Positions 36,247 through 43,937 of a DNA stretch of 64,000 nt are shown here, piece by piece. The number at the start of each line of letters is the position of its first letter. Position 1 is the stretch's first letter. Source of the DNA: Marivirga aurantiaca (GTDB lineage: Bacteria; Bacteroidota; Bacteroidia; Cytophagales; Cyclobacteriaceae); contig NZ_JAEQBW010000005.1 of assembly GCF_016679925.1 (NCBI RefSeq), forward strand, positions 186,001 to 250,000, in the 5' to 3' direction. Both the position numbers and the translations under genes were made by a program. The notes beneath the pieces were generated by a model that was not told the DNA's origin, ran no database searches, and saw only the letters and a program-made list of their open reading frames with translations.

Positions 36247-37998
36247 CTATATCCGCGCCTGATAAGTGTAGAGTTGATGATAGCGTCCCTCAGATTGAAT
36301 TAACTCATCATGCTTTCCACGCTCCACTATTTCACCTGCTTCAATAACCAAAATTTGGTCTGCCTGCCTGATAGTACTCAACCTGTGGGCAATCACAAAT
36401 GTGGTTTTGCCTTTCATCAGTTCTTTCAAACTTGCCTGAATATAGCTCTCGCTTTCCGTATCAAGATTAGAAGTCGCCTCATCCAGGATTAAAATCTTTG
36501 GATCAGCCAAAATAGCCCGAGCTATGGCAATTCGTTGTTGTTGCCCACCGGAAAGCTTAACCCCTCGCTCCCCAATTTGTGTATCTAGTCCGTGCTCAAA
36601 ACTATCGGTGAATTGATGCACATAAGCTGCAGCAACAGCATTTTGTAGTTCTTCCTCGGAAGCATTTGGTCTAGGAAACAACACATTCTCCCTTATTGTA
36701 CCTTCAAAAAGAAACTCATCCTGTAACACCACTCCTAGTCTGCTTCTGTAGCTATCCAAAGTAACATTCCTTAAATCATGGCCATCTATATAAATAGCTC
36801 CCTCATCGGGCGTTAAAAAAGAAGCAGCTATTCCCGAAATAGTGGTTTTTCCTGAGCCGGAAGTCCCTACTAAAGCTGTTACTGAACCTGGAATGGCCTC
36901 GAAGCTAATATTTTTCAAAACATCCTTATTGCTTTCATAGGCAAAGGAAACCTTATCAAAAACTATATGCCCTTGAATGTTCTTTAATTGGATAGTTCTT
37001 TCTGTGTCATCAGATTCCACAGCAGTATTCATGATTTCTTCTGTGCGATCCAAGCCTGCAAAAGCTTCTGTTAGTTGGCTACCAATATTACTCATTTGAA
37101 CAATTGGGGCAATCATAAATCCTAAATACAGGGTGAATGCAAGAAAATCACCGAAAGTCAAATCACCTTGCATGATCATATACCCCCCTATACCCATAAT
37201 TCCTGCTGAGGCCAGACCCAAAAGCAAGGTTGCCGAGCTAGTAATAAGACTGGTGGAAATCAAACTGGATTTGACATTTTTAAATAATCTGTCAACCCCT
37301 TCTGCAAAAATCCTGATTTCTTGAAGCTCCGCATTGAACCCCTTTATTACCCTGATGCCCCCTAATGTTTCTGTTAACCTACCAGTTACTTCTGCATTTA
37401 TTTTGCCCCGCTCCCTGAAAATGGGTCTTATTTTACCAAAAGCTTTTAATGAAATGAGTCCAAATATTGCCACCGGAACCAAAACATATAAGGTCATCAA
37501 AGGACTAATGGTTATGAGCAGAAATAAACAGACAATAGCGGTAAGAATGCCTCCCACCATTTGTGCCAAACCTGTACCTACCAAATTCCTTACACCCTCA
37601 ACATCTGTCATAATGCGGGAGACCAGTTCTCCTGTCTTTGTATTATCAAAATAACGGATTGGCAGTTTAAGTATATGAGCCTGTACTTTAGAACGAAGCT
37701 GGGCAATTAAATTCTGAGCTTCCACACTGAGTATTTGTGTTAAGGCAAAAGAGGTAACGGACTGCACAACAATTGCTCCCACAACTGCCAAAATCAACCA
37801 TTTTAACATTTCAAGGTCACCATTGGGTACCACCTCATCAATTAAGATTTTACTCGATCCCGGCAAAACCAGTGAAGCAAAACGACTAATAACTATTAAT
37901 ATAAGACCAGTTAATACATACTTTCTTCTGGGCCAGATGATAGTTTTAAATGCTTTCGAAAGGCTCGCTTTTGAGGTTTTCTCTGTTTTTTTGTTCAT
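36247..37998 (-). CDS. ABCB-type exporter (LmrA/MsbA-like)
   Basis: 583-residue half transporter with six membrane helices (about 25-315), Walker A GTSGSGKTT, signature LSGGQQQRIAIARA, Walker B ILILDEATSNLD and switch FVIAHRL, all canonical. Single gene facing rfbA on the same strand, 109 nt away. It could move polysaccharide or lipid, but the sugar-gene neighbour is not evidence enough to choose. Substrate unknown. Confidence 0.9.
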   Translation of the reverse strand: MNKKTEKTSKASLSKAFKTIIWPRRKYVLTGLILIVISRFASLVLPGSSKILIDEVVPNGDLEMLKWLILAVVGAIVVQSVTSFALTQILSVEAQNLIAQLRSKVQAHILKLPIRYFDNTKTGELVSRIMTDVEGVRNLVGTGLAQMVGGILTAIVCLFLLITISPLMTLYVLVPVAIFGLISLKAFGKIRPIFRERGKINAEVTGRLTETLGGIRVIKGFNAELQEIRIFAEGVDRLFKNVKSSLISTSLITSSATLLLGLASAGIMGIGGYMIMQGDLTFGDFLAFTLYLGFMIAPIVQMSNIGSQLTEAFAGLDRTEEIMNTAVESDDTERTIQLKNIQGHIVFDKVSFAYESNKDVLKNISFEAIPGSVTALVGTSGSGKTTISGIAASFLTPDEGAIYIDGHDLRNVTLDSYRSRLGVVLQDEFLFEGTIRENVLFPRPNASEEELQNAVAAAYVHQFTDSFEHGLDTQIGERGVKLSGGQQQRIAIARAILADPKILILDEATSNLDTESESYIQASLKELMKGKTTFVIAHRLSTIRQADQILVIEAGEIVERGKHDELIQSEGRYHQLYTYQARI

Positions 37999-38107
37999 TT
38001 ATAAAGAATAGATGAATGCACTAAGTACGAGAAGTAAAGATTAAGGTTCAAAATCAACAAATGTGGTGGATTAAGACTGTGTTAAAGCAATTTCACCTAA
38101 TTAACTT

Positions 38108-38968
38108 TCACTTTAAAAGTCGCAAAAGGTATTCGCCATAGCCACTTTTTACCAGGGGTTCTGCCAGCTTTCGTAATTGTTGTTGATCAATATAATTCAT
38201 CCTGTAGGCAACCTCTTCAATACAGCCGATTTTTAAGCCTTGTCGTTCTTCAATTACCCTTACAAATTCTGAGGCTTGCATTAAAGATGCGAAAGTACCC
38301 GTATCCAACCAGGCCGTGCCCCTGTTCAACACACTCACCTCCAGCTTTCCCTGCTCCAGATATTTTTTGTTCACATCAGTGATTTCCAATTCTCCTCTGG
38401 AGCTGGGCTTAATATTTTTGGCTATTTCAATTACAGAATTATTGTAAAAATAAATTCCAGGTACTGCAAAGGATGATTTTGGCTCCTTTGGCTTTTCTTC
38501 AATAGAAATAGCTTTGCCCTCTTTATCAAATTCCACTACACCATATCGTTCAGGGTCATGCACATGGTAAGCATATACAATGCCTCCATCAGGTTTTGTA
38601 TTAGACTGCAATAATTTACTCATGCCTGAACCATAAAATATATTATCGCCTAATATCAAAGCTGCATCATCTTTGCCTACAAAATCCTCCGCTATAATAA
38701 AAGCCTGGGCCAAGCCCTCAGGTTTTTCCTGAATGGCATATTCAAATCTACAACCTAATTGGGAGCCATCTCCTAATAATTGCTCAAACATATGGGTATG
38801 TTCAGGTGTAGATATAATTAAGATCTCCCTGATGCCTGCCAACATTAAGGTGGAAAGCGGATAGTAAATCATCGGTTTATCATACACGGGCATCAGCTGT
38901 TTGCTCACTGCTATGGTTAATGGATGTAATCTGGTGCCTGATCCGCCTGCTAATATGATTCCTTTCAT
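38108..38968 (-). CDS. rfbA: Glucose-1-phosphate thymidylyltransferase
   Basis: 286 residues; makes dTDP-glucose from glucose-1-phosphate and dTTP in the cytosol. Seen: [13 protein letters not shown] (nucleotide-binding loop), [25 protein letters not shown], and a ProRich [13 protein letters not shown] substrate segment. Length and motifs match RmlA. It is in a unit with rfbB upstream (63 nt gap). Confidence 0.96.
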   Translation of the reverse strand: MKGIILAGGSGTRLHPLTIAVSKQLMPVYDKPMIYYPLSTLMLAGIREILIISTPEHTHMFEQLLGDGSQLGCRFEYAIQEKPEGLAQAFIIAEDFVGKDDAALILGDNIFYGSGMSKLLQSNTKPDGGIVYAYHVHDPERYGVVEFDKEGKAISIEEKPKEPKSSFAVPGIYFYNNSVIEIAKNIKPSSRGELEITDVNKKYLEQGKLEVSVLNRGTAWLDTGTFASLMQASEFVRVIEERQGLKIGCIEEVAYRMNYIDQQQLRKLAEPLVKSGYGEYLLRLLK

Positions 38969-39031
38969 CCTGAGTTTAAGTTTATAATTTTTAATTATGA
39001 ATTTATCGAATTGAGAACTATTAGCTCTTAT

Positions 39032-40081
39032 CTATTTCTGGTACATCTCTTTGTAATACTCCTGATAGGCTCCGGATGTTACATTATGCATCCAATCCTC
39101 ATTTGCCATGTACCAGTCAATAGTTTTTTCAATACCTTCTTCAAATTGCAAGCTGGGCTTCCAGCCCAATTCATTTGTGATTTTGGTAGCATCAATGGCA
39201 TAACGCAAATCATGGCCTGCCCGGTCAGTTACATAACTGATCAACTTTTCAGATTCACCGGCCTCCCTGCCCAATTTTTTGTCCATTGCCTTACAAATCA
39301 CCTTGATCAAGTCGATATTTTTCCATTCATTAAAACCACCAATATTGTAGGTTTCCCCTATTTTGCCTTGATGGTATAATACATCAATCGCTTTGGCGTG
39401 GTCCTCCACATACAGCCAATCCCTTATGTTCTCTCCCTTTCCATAAACCGGAAGTGGTTTACTATTTCTAATGTTATTGATGAATAAAGGAATTAGCTTC
39501 TCCGGAAATTGATTGGGGCCATAATTATTGGAGCAATTGCTGATAATAATTGGCAAGCCGTAAGTGTTGGCATAAGCTCTCACAAAGTGATCAGATCCGG
39601 CTTTTGAAGCTGAATAAGGTGATTGTGGATCGTAAGAGGTGGTTTCAGTAAAGAAGCCGTCATTACCAAGAGACCCATAAACTTCATCTGTGGAAATATG
39701 ATAAAACAGCTTATCTTTAAAATTACCTTTCCAGCTTTCCTTGGCTGTATTCAGTAAGGTTACAGTACCAAAAATATTGGTTCTAAGAAATTCCATCGGA
39801 TTCGAAATAGACCTATCCACATGGGATTCCGCAGCCAGGTGAAGTACCCCCTCAAAATTATACTTTTTGAAGAGTCCAAAGATATATTCTTCATCAGTGA
39901 TATCTCCTTTTTCAAAAACATAGTTTTCAGCACTTTCTACATCCCTTAAGTTCTCCAGATTACCTGCATAGGTAAGCTTGTCCAAATTAACGATCTTGTA
40001 ATGAGGGTATTTGTTTACCAATAGCCTCACCACATGAGATCCGATAAAGCCTGCTCCGCCTGTTATTAATATAGTTTTCAA
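39032..40081 (-). CDS. rfbB: dTDP-glucose 4,6-dehydratase
   Basis: 349 residues, NAD-dependent short-chain dehydrogenase making dTDP-4-keto-6-deoxyglucose. Seen: GGAGFIGSHVVR near the start, the STDEVYGSLG active-site block and the catalytic YSASKAGSDHF (Tyr-X3-Lys). Standard RmlB length. It is 63 nt before rfbA in the same direction and divergent from the Wzz-like gene at 40200. Confidence 0.96.
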   Translation of the reverse strand: MKTILITGGAGFIGSHVVRLLVNKYPHYKIVNLDKLTYAGNLENLRDVESAENYVFEKGDITDEEYIFGLFKKYNFEGVLHLAAESHVDRSISNPMEFLRTNIFGTVTLLNTAKESWKGNFKDKLFYHISTDEVYGSLGNDGFFTETTSYDPQSPYSASKAGSDHFVRAYANTYGLPIIISNCSNNYGPNQFPEKLIPLFINNIRNSKPLPVYGKGENIRDWLYVEDHAKAIDVLYHQGKIGETYNIGGFNEWKNIDLIKVICKAMDKKLGREAGESEKLISYVTDRAGHDLRYAIDATKITNELGWKPSLQFEEGIEKTIDWYMANEDWMHNVTSGAYQEYYKEMYQK

Positions 40082-40199
40082 AATGATTCTTTTTTAGATA
40101 ACCAAATTTAAGGATAGAATTAGAGGAATAAAGGATTACTGTTAACAAATATTTTAAAACCTGAAGAAACTTGCGTTTATTTGTAAAAATTTTTTTGCA

Positions 40200-41252
40200 A
40201 TGTCTGAAGAAGAAAAGAAACAAAACAATAGTAATAACTCTGATGAAATAGATTTGAGGCAATTATTTTCCTCGATTGGAGATTTTTTTAAGAGTATATT
40301 TGTAGGGTTCATCATGTTAATAGTGGCTTTTAAAAATGCTACTATTAAATATTTTAAGATAATTTTCCTTTTTGTAGTACTGGGTGGTTTAATAGGTATC
40401 GCATTAAAATATGTGCTACCGGATTATTACACTAGTTCCATGCTACTTCGCTCTTCTTATTCTACTGTAAAACTTACTGAAAGTTCGATAGAAAAATTGG
40501 ATCAATTGTGCCAAGAGGGAAATTATGAAGGATTGGCTACTAAATTAAACATTGATACAGCTGTTGCTAAAAACATCAAAGGTTTTAGTTACGAACCTTT
40601 TGTATCTGAAGCTGAAATAGTGGAATTAGAAATCTTAAAAGAACAGTTAAAATCCGAAATAGAAAATGAGGAAGTAATTGAAAGGTTTGTTGAAAAACTA
40701 AAAAATGAAAATAAATCTACTTACAGGATATTTGTTCAGGTGTATGATAGTAAAAATTTAGGTTCACTTGAAGAGCCACTAATTGATTATTTTAGAAATA
40801 GCCAATACATCTCTAAAAGGCTACAAATAGAAAAGGAGAATCTTATTTTAAAAGAAAGAAATATTGATGAGGAACTCCAAAAACTGGATAGTCTAAGAGA
40901 ACTGGTAATTAAAAATTATGACAATCTGGCTGAAAGAAACAGAACAGGCTCGAATAATATCATCATGAAAGATGAGCAGTTAATTGATCCACTTTCAATA
41001 ATTAACAAAAGAGATCAGCTTTATCAGGAAAAATTAAGAATTCAACAACAATTATATTTAACCCCAAGCTTTGAATTGATTGATGGTTTTACGGTATTCT
41101 CCAAACCTGACAGTCCCGGGTTATTAAAAATTGGTTTTTACTCATGTTTATATGGCCTACTTATAGCCTACGTAATTATCATGTTAATTTATTTCAATAA
41201 GTATTTAAACTCAGTTGAAGAACTGGAAAAAAAGAAAAGTGAACTAGGCTAA
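40200..41252 (+). CDS. Wzz-like chain-length / polysaccharide co-polymerase protein, no kinase
   Basis: 350 residues with two membrane helices, one at about 57-77 (FLFVVLGGLIGIALKYVL region) and one at about 305-330, framing a periplasmic coiled-coil-like domain. The Pro-Gly-rich KPDSPG just before the second helix is the Wzz/PCP family mark. The N-terminus is polar and Asn-rich. No Walker motifs or tyrosine-kinase tail follow, so it is the kinase-free type. It sits divergent from rfbB and convergent with rfbC, consistent with O-antigen or exopolysaccharide length control. The exact polymer is unknown. Confidence 0.75.
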   Translation: MSEEEKKQNNSNNSDEIDLRQLFSSIGDFFKSIFVGFIMLIVAFKNATIKYFKIIFLFVVLGGLIGIALKYVLPDYYTSSMLLRSSYSTVKLTESSIEKLDQLCQEGNYEGLATKLNIDTAVAKNIKGFSYEPFVSEAEIVELEILKEQLKSEIENEEVIERFVEKLKNENKSTYRIFVQVYDSKNLGSLEEPLIDYFRNSQYISKRLQIEKENLILKERNIDEELQKLDSLRELVIKNYDNLAERNRTGSNNIIMKDEQLIDPLSIINKRDQLYQEKLRIQQQLYLTPSFELIDGFTVFSKPDSPGLLKIGFYSCLYGLLIAYVIIMLIYFNKYLNSVEELEKKKSELG

Positions 41253-41258
41253 TAGTAT

Positions 41259-41810
41259 TTAGAAAGGAGAAGTGAATTCTTCTAAAGAAGGATGTTTAGT
41301 GTCCTTATCAGATATAATTCTTTTGTCTGCTTCAATTTTCCAATCGATATTCAAGGAGGTGTCATCATACATGATACCTCTTTCATTTTCAGGGCTGTAG
41401 TAATTATCACATTTATAGAAAAATTCGGCTGATTCACTCAACACCACAATTCCATGAGCAAATCCACGTGGTATAAACAGTTGTTTTTTATTCTCCGCGG
41501 ATAGTAAAGTACTGTAACTTTTTCCAAAAGTTGATTTTTCCTTTCTTAAATCCACAACCACATCCAAAACCTCTCCTTGCAAAACTCTTACGAATTTAGC
41601 CTGTGCCATAGGAGGAACCTGGAAATGCAATCCTCTTATCACACCATGACTTGATCTTGACTGGTTATCCTGAACAAAATCACAATCTATCCCTGTAGCC
41701 TCCCTGAATTTTTTATGATGGAAGGATTCAAAAAAATACCCTCTTTGATCTTCAAAAACTTTGGGTGTAATCAGGTACAAATCGTCAAAACCAGTTGCTT
41801 CTATATTCAT
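41259..41810 (-). CDS. rfbC: dTDP-4-dehydrorhamnose 3,5-epimerase
   Basis: 183 residues from the ATG at 41810; the upstream in-frame start at 41840 lies upstream of the predicted transcription start. The enzyme makes dTDP-4-keto-L-rhamnose. Seen: FVQDNQSRSSHGVIRGLHFQ containing the catalytic His region, and PRGFAHGIVVLSE. Length matches RmlC. rfbD, the final reductase, is not seen in the window. It is convergent with the Wzz-like gene. Confidence 0.94.
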   Translation of the reverse strand: MNIEATGFDDLYLITPKVFEDQRGYFFESFHHKKFREATGIDCDFVQDNQSRSSHGVIRGLHFQVPPMAQAKFVRVLQGEVLDVVVDLRKEKSTFGKSYSTLLSAENKKQLFIPRGFAHGIVVLSESAEFFYKCDNYYSPENERGIMYDDTSLNIDWKIEADKRIISDKDTKHPSLEEFTSPF

Positions 41811-41825
41811 TTCATCTATTTTCCG

Positions 41826-41833
41826 CAAAGTTA
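41826..41833 (-). promoter_or_regulatory. -7 element of the rfbC promoter
   Basis: On the minus strand TAACTTTG fits TAnnTTTG, with a predicted start near 41820 and ATG at 41810, which decides the rfbC start. Confidence 0.5.
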
Positions 41834-41878
41834 AAGACATAAGATCAATAATGCCATGCCTTATTGAATTGATTGTAT

Positions 41879-41886
41879 TAAATTTG
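41879..41886 (+). promoter_or_regulatory. -7 element of the ccm promoter
   Basis: TAAATTTG fits TAnnTTTG. The predicted start, about 41891-41893, falls on or beside the ccmB GTG, implying a leaderless message, or that an upstream promoter is used instead. Confidence 0.45.
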
Positions 41887-41890
41887 CTCT

Positions 41891-42556
41891 GTGTTGCAAC
41901 AAGTACTCTCCATCATCAATAAAGAAGTAAAGCTGGAATGGCGGAATAAAACCGCCTTTAATAGCATTGTGCTTTATTTAGTAAGCACAATTTTTATCTG
42001 TTACCTCAGTTTTAATGTAAAAACAGGTCAAATGCAGGCGGTTACCTGGAACGCACTTTTTTGGATAATCATAGTGTTTGCCAATATTAATGGTGTTGCT
42101 AAAAGTTTTTTGCAGGAAGGAGAAGGCAGAATGCTCTATTATTATACCCTTTGCAAACCACAAGTAATCCTTAGCGGAAAATTAATATTTAATATACTTT
42201 TGTCGGTGTTGATTGCAATTATCGGATTTGTGGTATATGCCATTATATTGGGAAATCCTGTTGTCAACCATGTATATTTTTTATTGACTATTTTATTAGC
42301 ATCTATTGGTTTTGCCGGAATCCTCACTCTGGTTTCCGGTATAGTATCAAAAGCCAATAACAGCACTGCATTATTGGCGGTACTTAGTTTCCCTATACTA
42401 CTGCCTATTCTAATGATTGCGATAAGATTATCAAAGAATGCTATTGATGGTATTGATGCATCTTTAATGAATGAAAAACTATTTACTTTGTTATCTGTAG
42501 ATGCCGTAGTAATAGCTACGGCTTATTTATTGTTTCCTTTTATTTGGAGAAGTTAA
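41891..42556 (+). CDS. ccmB: Heme exporter permease CcmB
   Basis: 221 residues with six membrane helices and the Bacteroidota-type start MLQQVLSIINKEVKLEWRNK then FNSIVLYLVSTIFICYLSF. Known: CcmB with CcmA forms the ABC part of cytochrome c maturation system I. Start is GTG at 41891 (TTG at 41894 is the only near alternative), with no SD. No CcmA gene lies beside it here. First of the ccmBCDEF cluster, with a likely leaderless or very short leader. Confidence 0.92.
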   Translation: MLQQVLSIINKEVKLEWRNKTAFNSIVLYLVSTIFICYLSFNVKTGQMQAVTWNALFWIIIVFANINGVAKSFLQEGEGRMLYYYTLCKPQVILSGKLIFNILLSVLIAIIGFVVYAIILGNPVVNHVYFLLTILLASIGFAGILTLVSGIVSKANNSTALLAVLSFPILLPILMIAIRLSKNAIDGIDASLMNEKLFTLLSVDAVVIATAYLLFPFIWRS

Positions 42557-42560
42557 TGTT

Positions 42561-43220
42561 ATGAGAAAACGCTGGTGGAAAATTTTAGGAGTCGCTTTGG
42601 TTTTTTATACCCTTATTGGCGGGTTATTAATGGAGGCGCCACGACTGGCTATTTTAAATGAGACTATTCGTGCTATGCACTTTCATGTGCCTATGTGGTT
42701 TGGAATGATCATTATGCTCACCGCCTCGGTAGTATATTCCATTCGATACCTTAAAACCGGAAATCTTAAATATGATACCTATGCTATTGAATTAGTCAAC
42801 ACCTCTATTCTCTTTGGATTATTAGGACTGGCTACCGGCATGATCTGGGCTCATTATACCTGGGGTGCGGCATGGAGTGGGGACCCAAAGCAAAATGGAT
42901 CGGCCATAGGTCTGCTGATATATTTTGCCTACATCCTCTTAAGGAATTCAATTGTTGACTCACAGCAGAAAGCTAAAATTAGTAGTGTATATAATATTTT
43001 TGCCTACGCCACACTAATACCTTTACTATTTATATTGCCTCGATTAACAGATTCACTCCACCCCGGCAATGGCGGAAATCCTGGCTTTAATGCCTACGAG
43101 TTGGATGGAAGGTTAAGAATGATCTTTTATCCTGCAGTGATAGGCTGGACACTTATTGGTGTCTGGTTAACAGAATTACGCATTCGATTAAGTATAATTA
43201 AAACAAAAATTGATGAATAA
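42561..43220 (+). CDS. ccmC: Heme-handling protein CcmC (HHP family)
   Basis: 219 residues with six membrane helices. Seen: a Trp-rich WWD-like loop reading HYTWGAAWSGDPKQNGSAIG (about 95-113), and His in MHFHVPMWFG and LHPGNGG regions. Known: CcmC presents heme to CcmE. The Trp motif is shorter and looser than in enterobacteria but matches what I recall for Bacteroidota. It begins 5 nt past ccmB. Confidence 0.88.
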   Translation: MRKRWWKILGVALVFYTLIGGLLMEAPRLAILNETIRAMHFHVPMWFGMIIMLTASVVYSIRYLKTGNLKYDTYAIELVNTSILFGLLGLATGMIWAHYTWGAAWSGDPKQNGSAIGLLIYFAYILLRNSIVDSQQKAKISSVYNIFAYATLIPLLFILPRLTDSLHPGNGGNPGFNAYELDGRLRMIFYPAVIGWTLIGVWLTELRIRLSIIKTKIDE

Positions 43221-43467
43221 GATTAAATATTTTTTTATCCTACTATTCATGAGCTTAAGCCTAAGCATATTGGCCCAAAAACAAGCCATTGAGAAAGAAG
43301 ATTATAACAATAGCCGTATAGAAATGGCAGACACCATGCGTTCGGAAGGAAAAATCTATGTATTAGTGGCGATCATCGTTACACTTTTTGTGGGTTTTAC
43401 GCTTTACACTATCCGAACGGAACAAAAAATAAAAAAACTGGAAAAATCATTAAAGAATAAGCCCTAA
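43213..43467 (+). CDS. CcmD-like small membrane protein
   Basis: 84 residues from the ATG at 43213, overlapping the ccmC stop. Seen: an N-terminal signal-like helix (about 5-20), a polar middle and one transmembrane helix (IYVLVAIIVTLFVGFTLYTI, about 48-67), followed by a Lys-rich tail. CcmD proteins are small single-span partners of CcmC/CcmE. The extra signal-like start and polar insert make this copy longer than the usual form; assignment rests mostly on location. Confidence 0.7.
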   Translation: MNKIKYFFILLFMSLSLSILAQKQAIEKEDYNNSRIEMADTMRSEGKIYVLVAIIVTLFVGFTLYTIRTEQKIKKLEKSLKNKP

Positions 43468-43516
43468 AGAATTTTTTAGGTAGTACTTTTGTTGAGATTT
43501 CAGATTTGATAGAATT

Positions 43517-43918
43517 ATGAAAAAATCCTATATTTTCGGTATCATTATCATTGCAGCAGCCATAATGATGATTGTCTCCACAGCGGGGGATGCCAGTTCC
43601 TATGTCAGTTTTAAAGATGCCCATGATATGGCATTGAATGGAAATAATACTAAAATCCATGTAGTAGGAGAACTTAAGAAAGATAATGAAGGCAAAGTCT
43701 TGGGCATTAACACCTCTCAGGATAAATTATCATTTACATTTATCATGGTAGACGAAAACGGCAAAGAGCAAGAGGTGTTTTACAATGAACCTATGCCCGC
43801 TGATTTCACCCGATCTGAACAAGTTGTGGTTATTGGTTCATTCAAAAATGAAAGTTTTGTGGCAGATAAAATACTAATGAAGTGCCCGTCCAAGTACCAA
43901 GAAGAAACAGTTATTTAA
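43517..43918 (+). CDS. ccmE: Heme chaperone CcmE, Cys (CxxxY) variant
   Basis: 133-residue heme-binding OB-fold protein, anchored by one N-terminal helix. Seen: a signal-anchor SYIFGIIIIAAAIMMIVS, beta strands of the core (HVVGELKKDN, LSFTFIMVDENG, VVVIGSFKN), and at the C-terminus CPSKY (Cys123-Tyr127). In the classic form the covalent heme ligand is a His in HxxxY; here the position is Cys. A CxxxY CcmE is known from Desulfovibrio and archaea, so this is a rarer but real type, not an error. Flanked by ccmD and ccmF. Confidence 0.9.
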   Translation: MKKSYIFGIIIIAAAIMMIVSTAGDASSYVSFKDAHDMALNGNNTKIHVVGELKKDNEGKVLGINTSQDKLSFTFIMVDENGKEQEVFYNEPMPADFTRSEQVVVIGSFKNESFVADKILMKCPSKYQEETVI

Positions 43919-43937
43919 TTTGACTTTTAATTAATAT

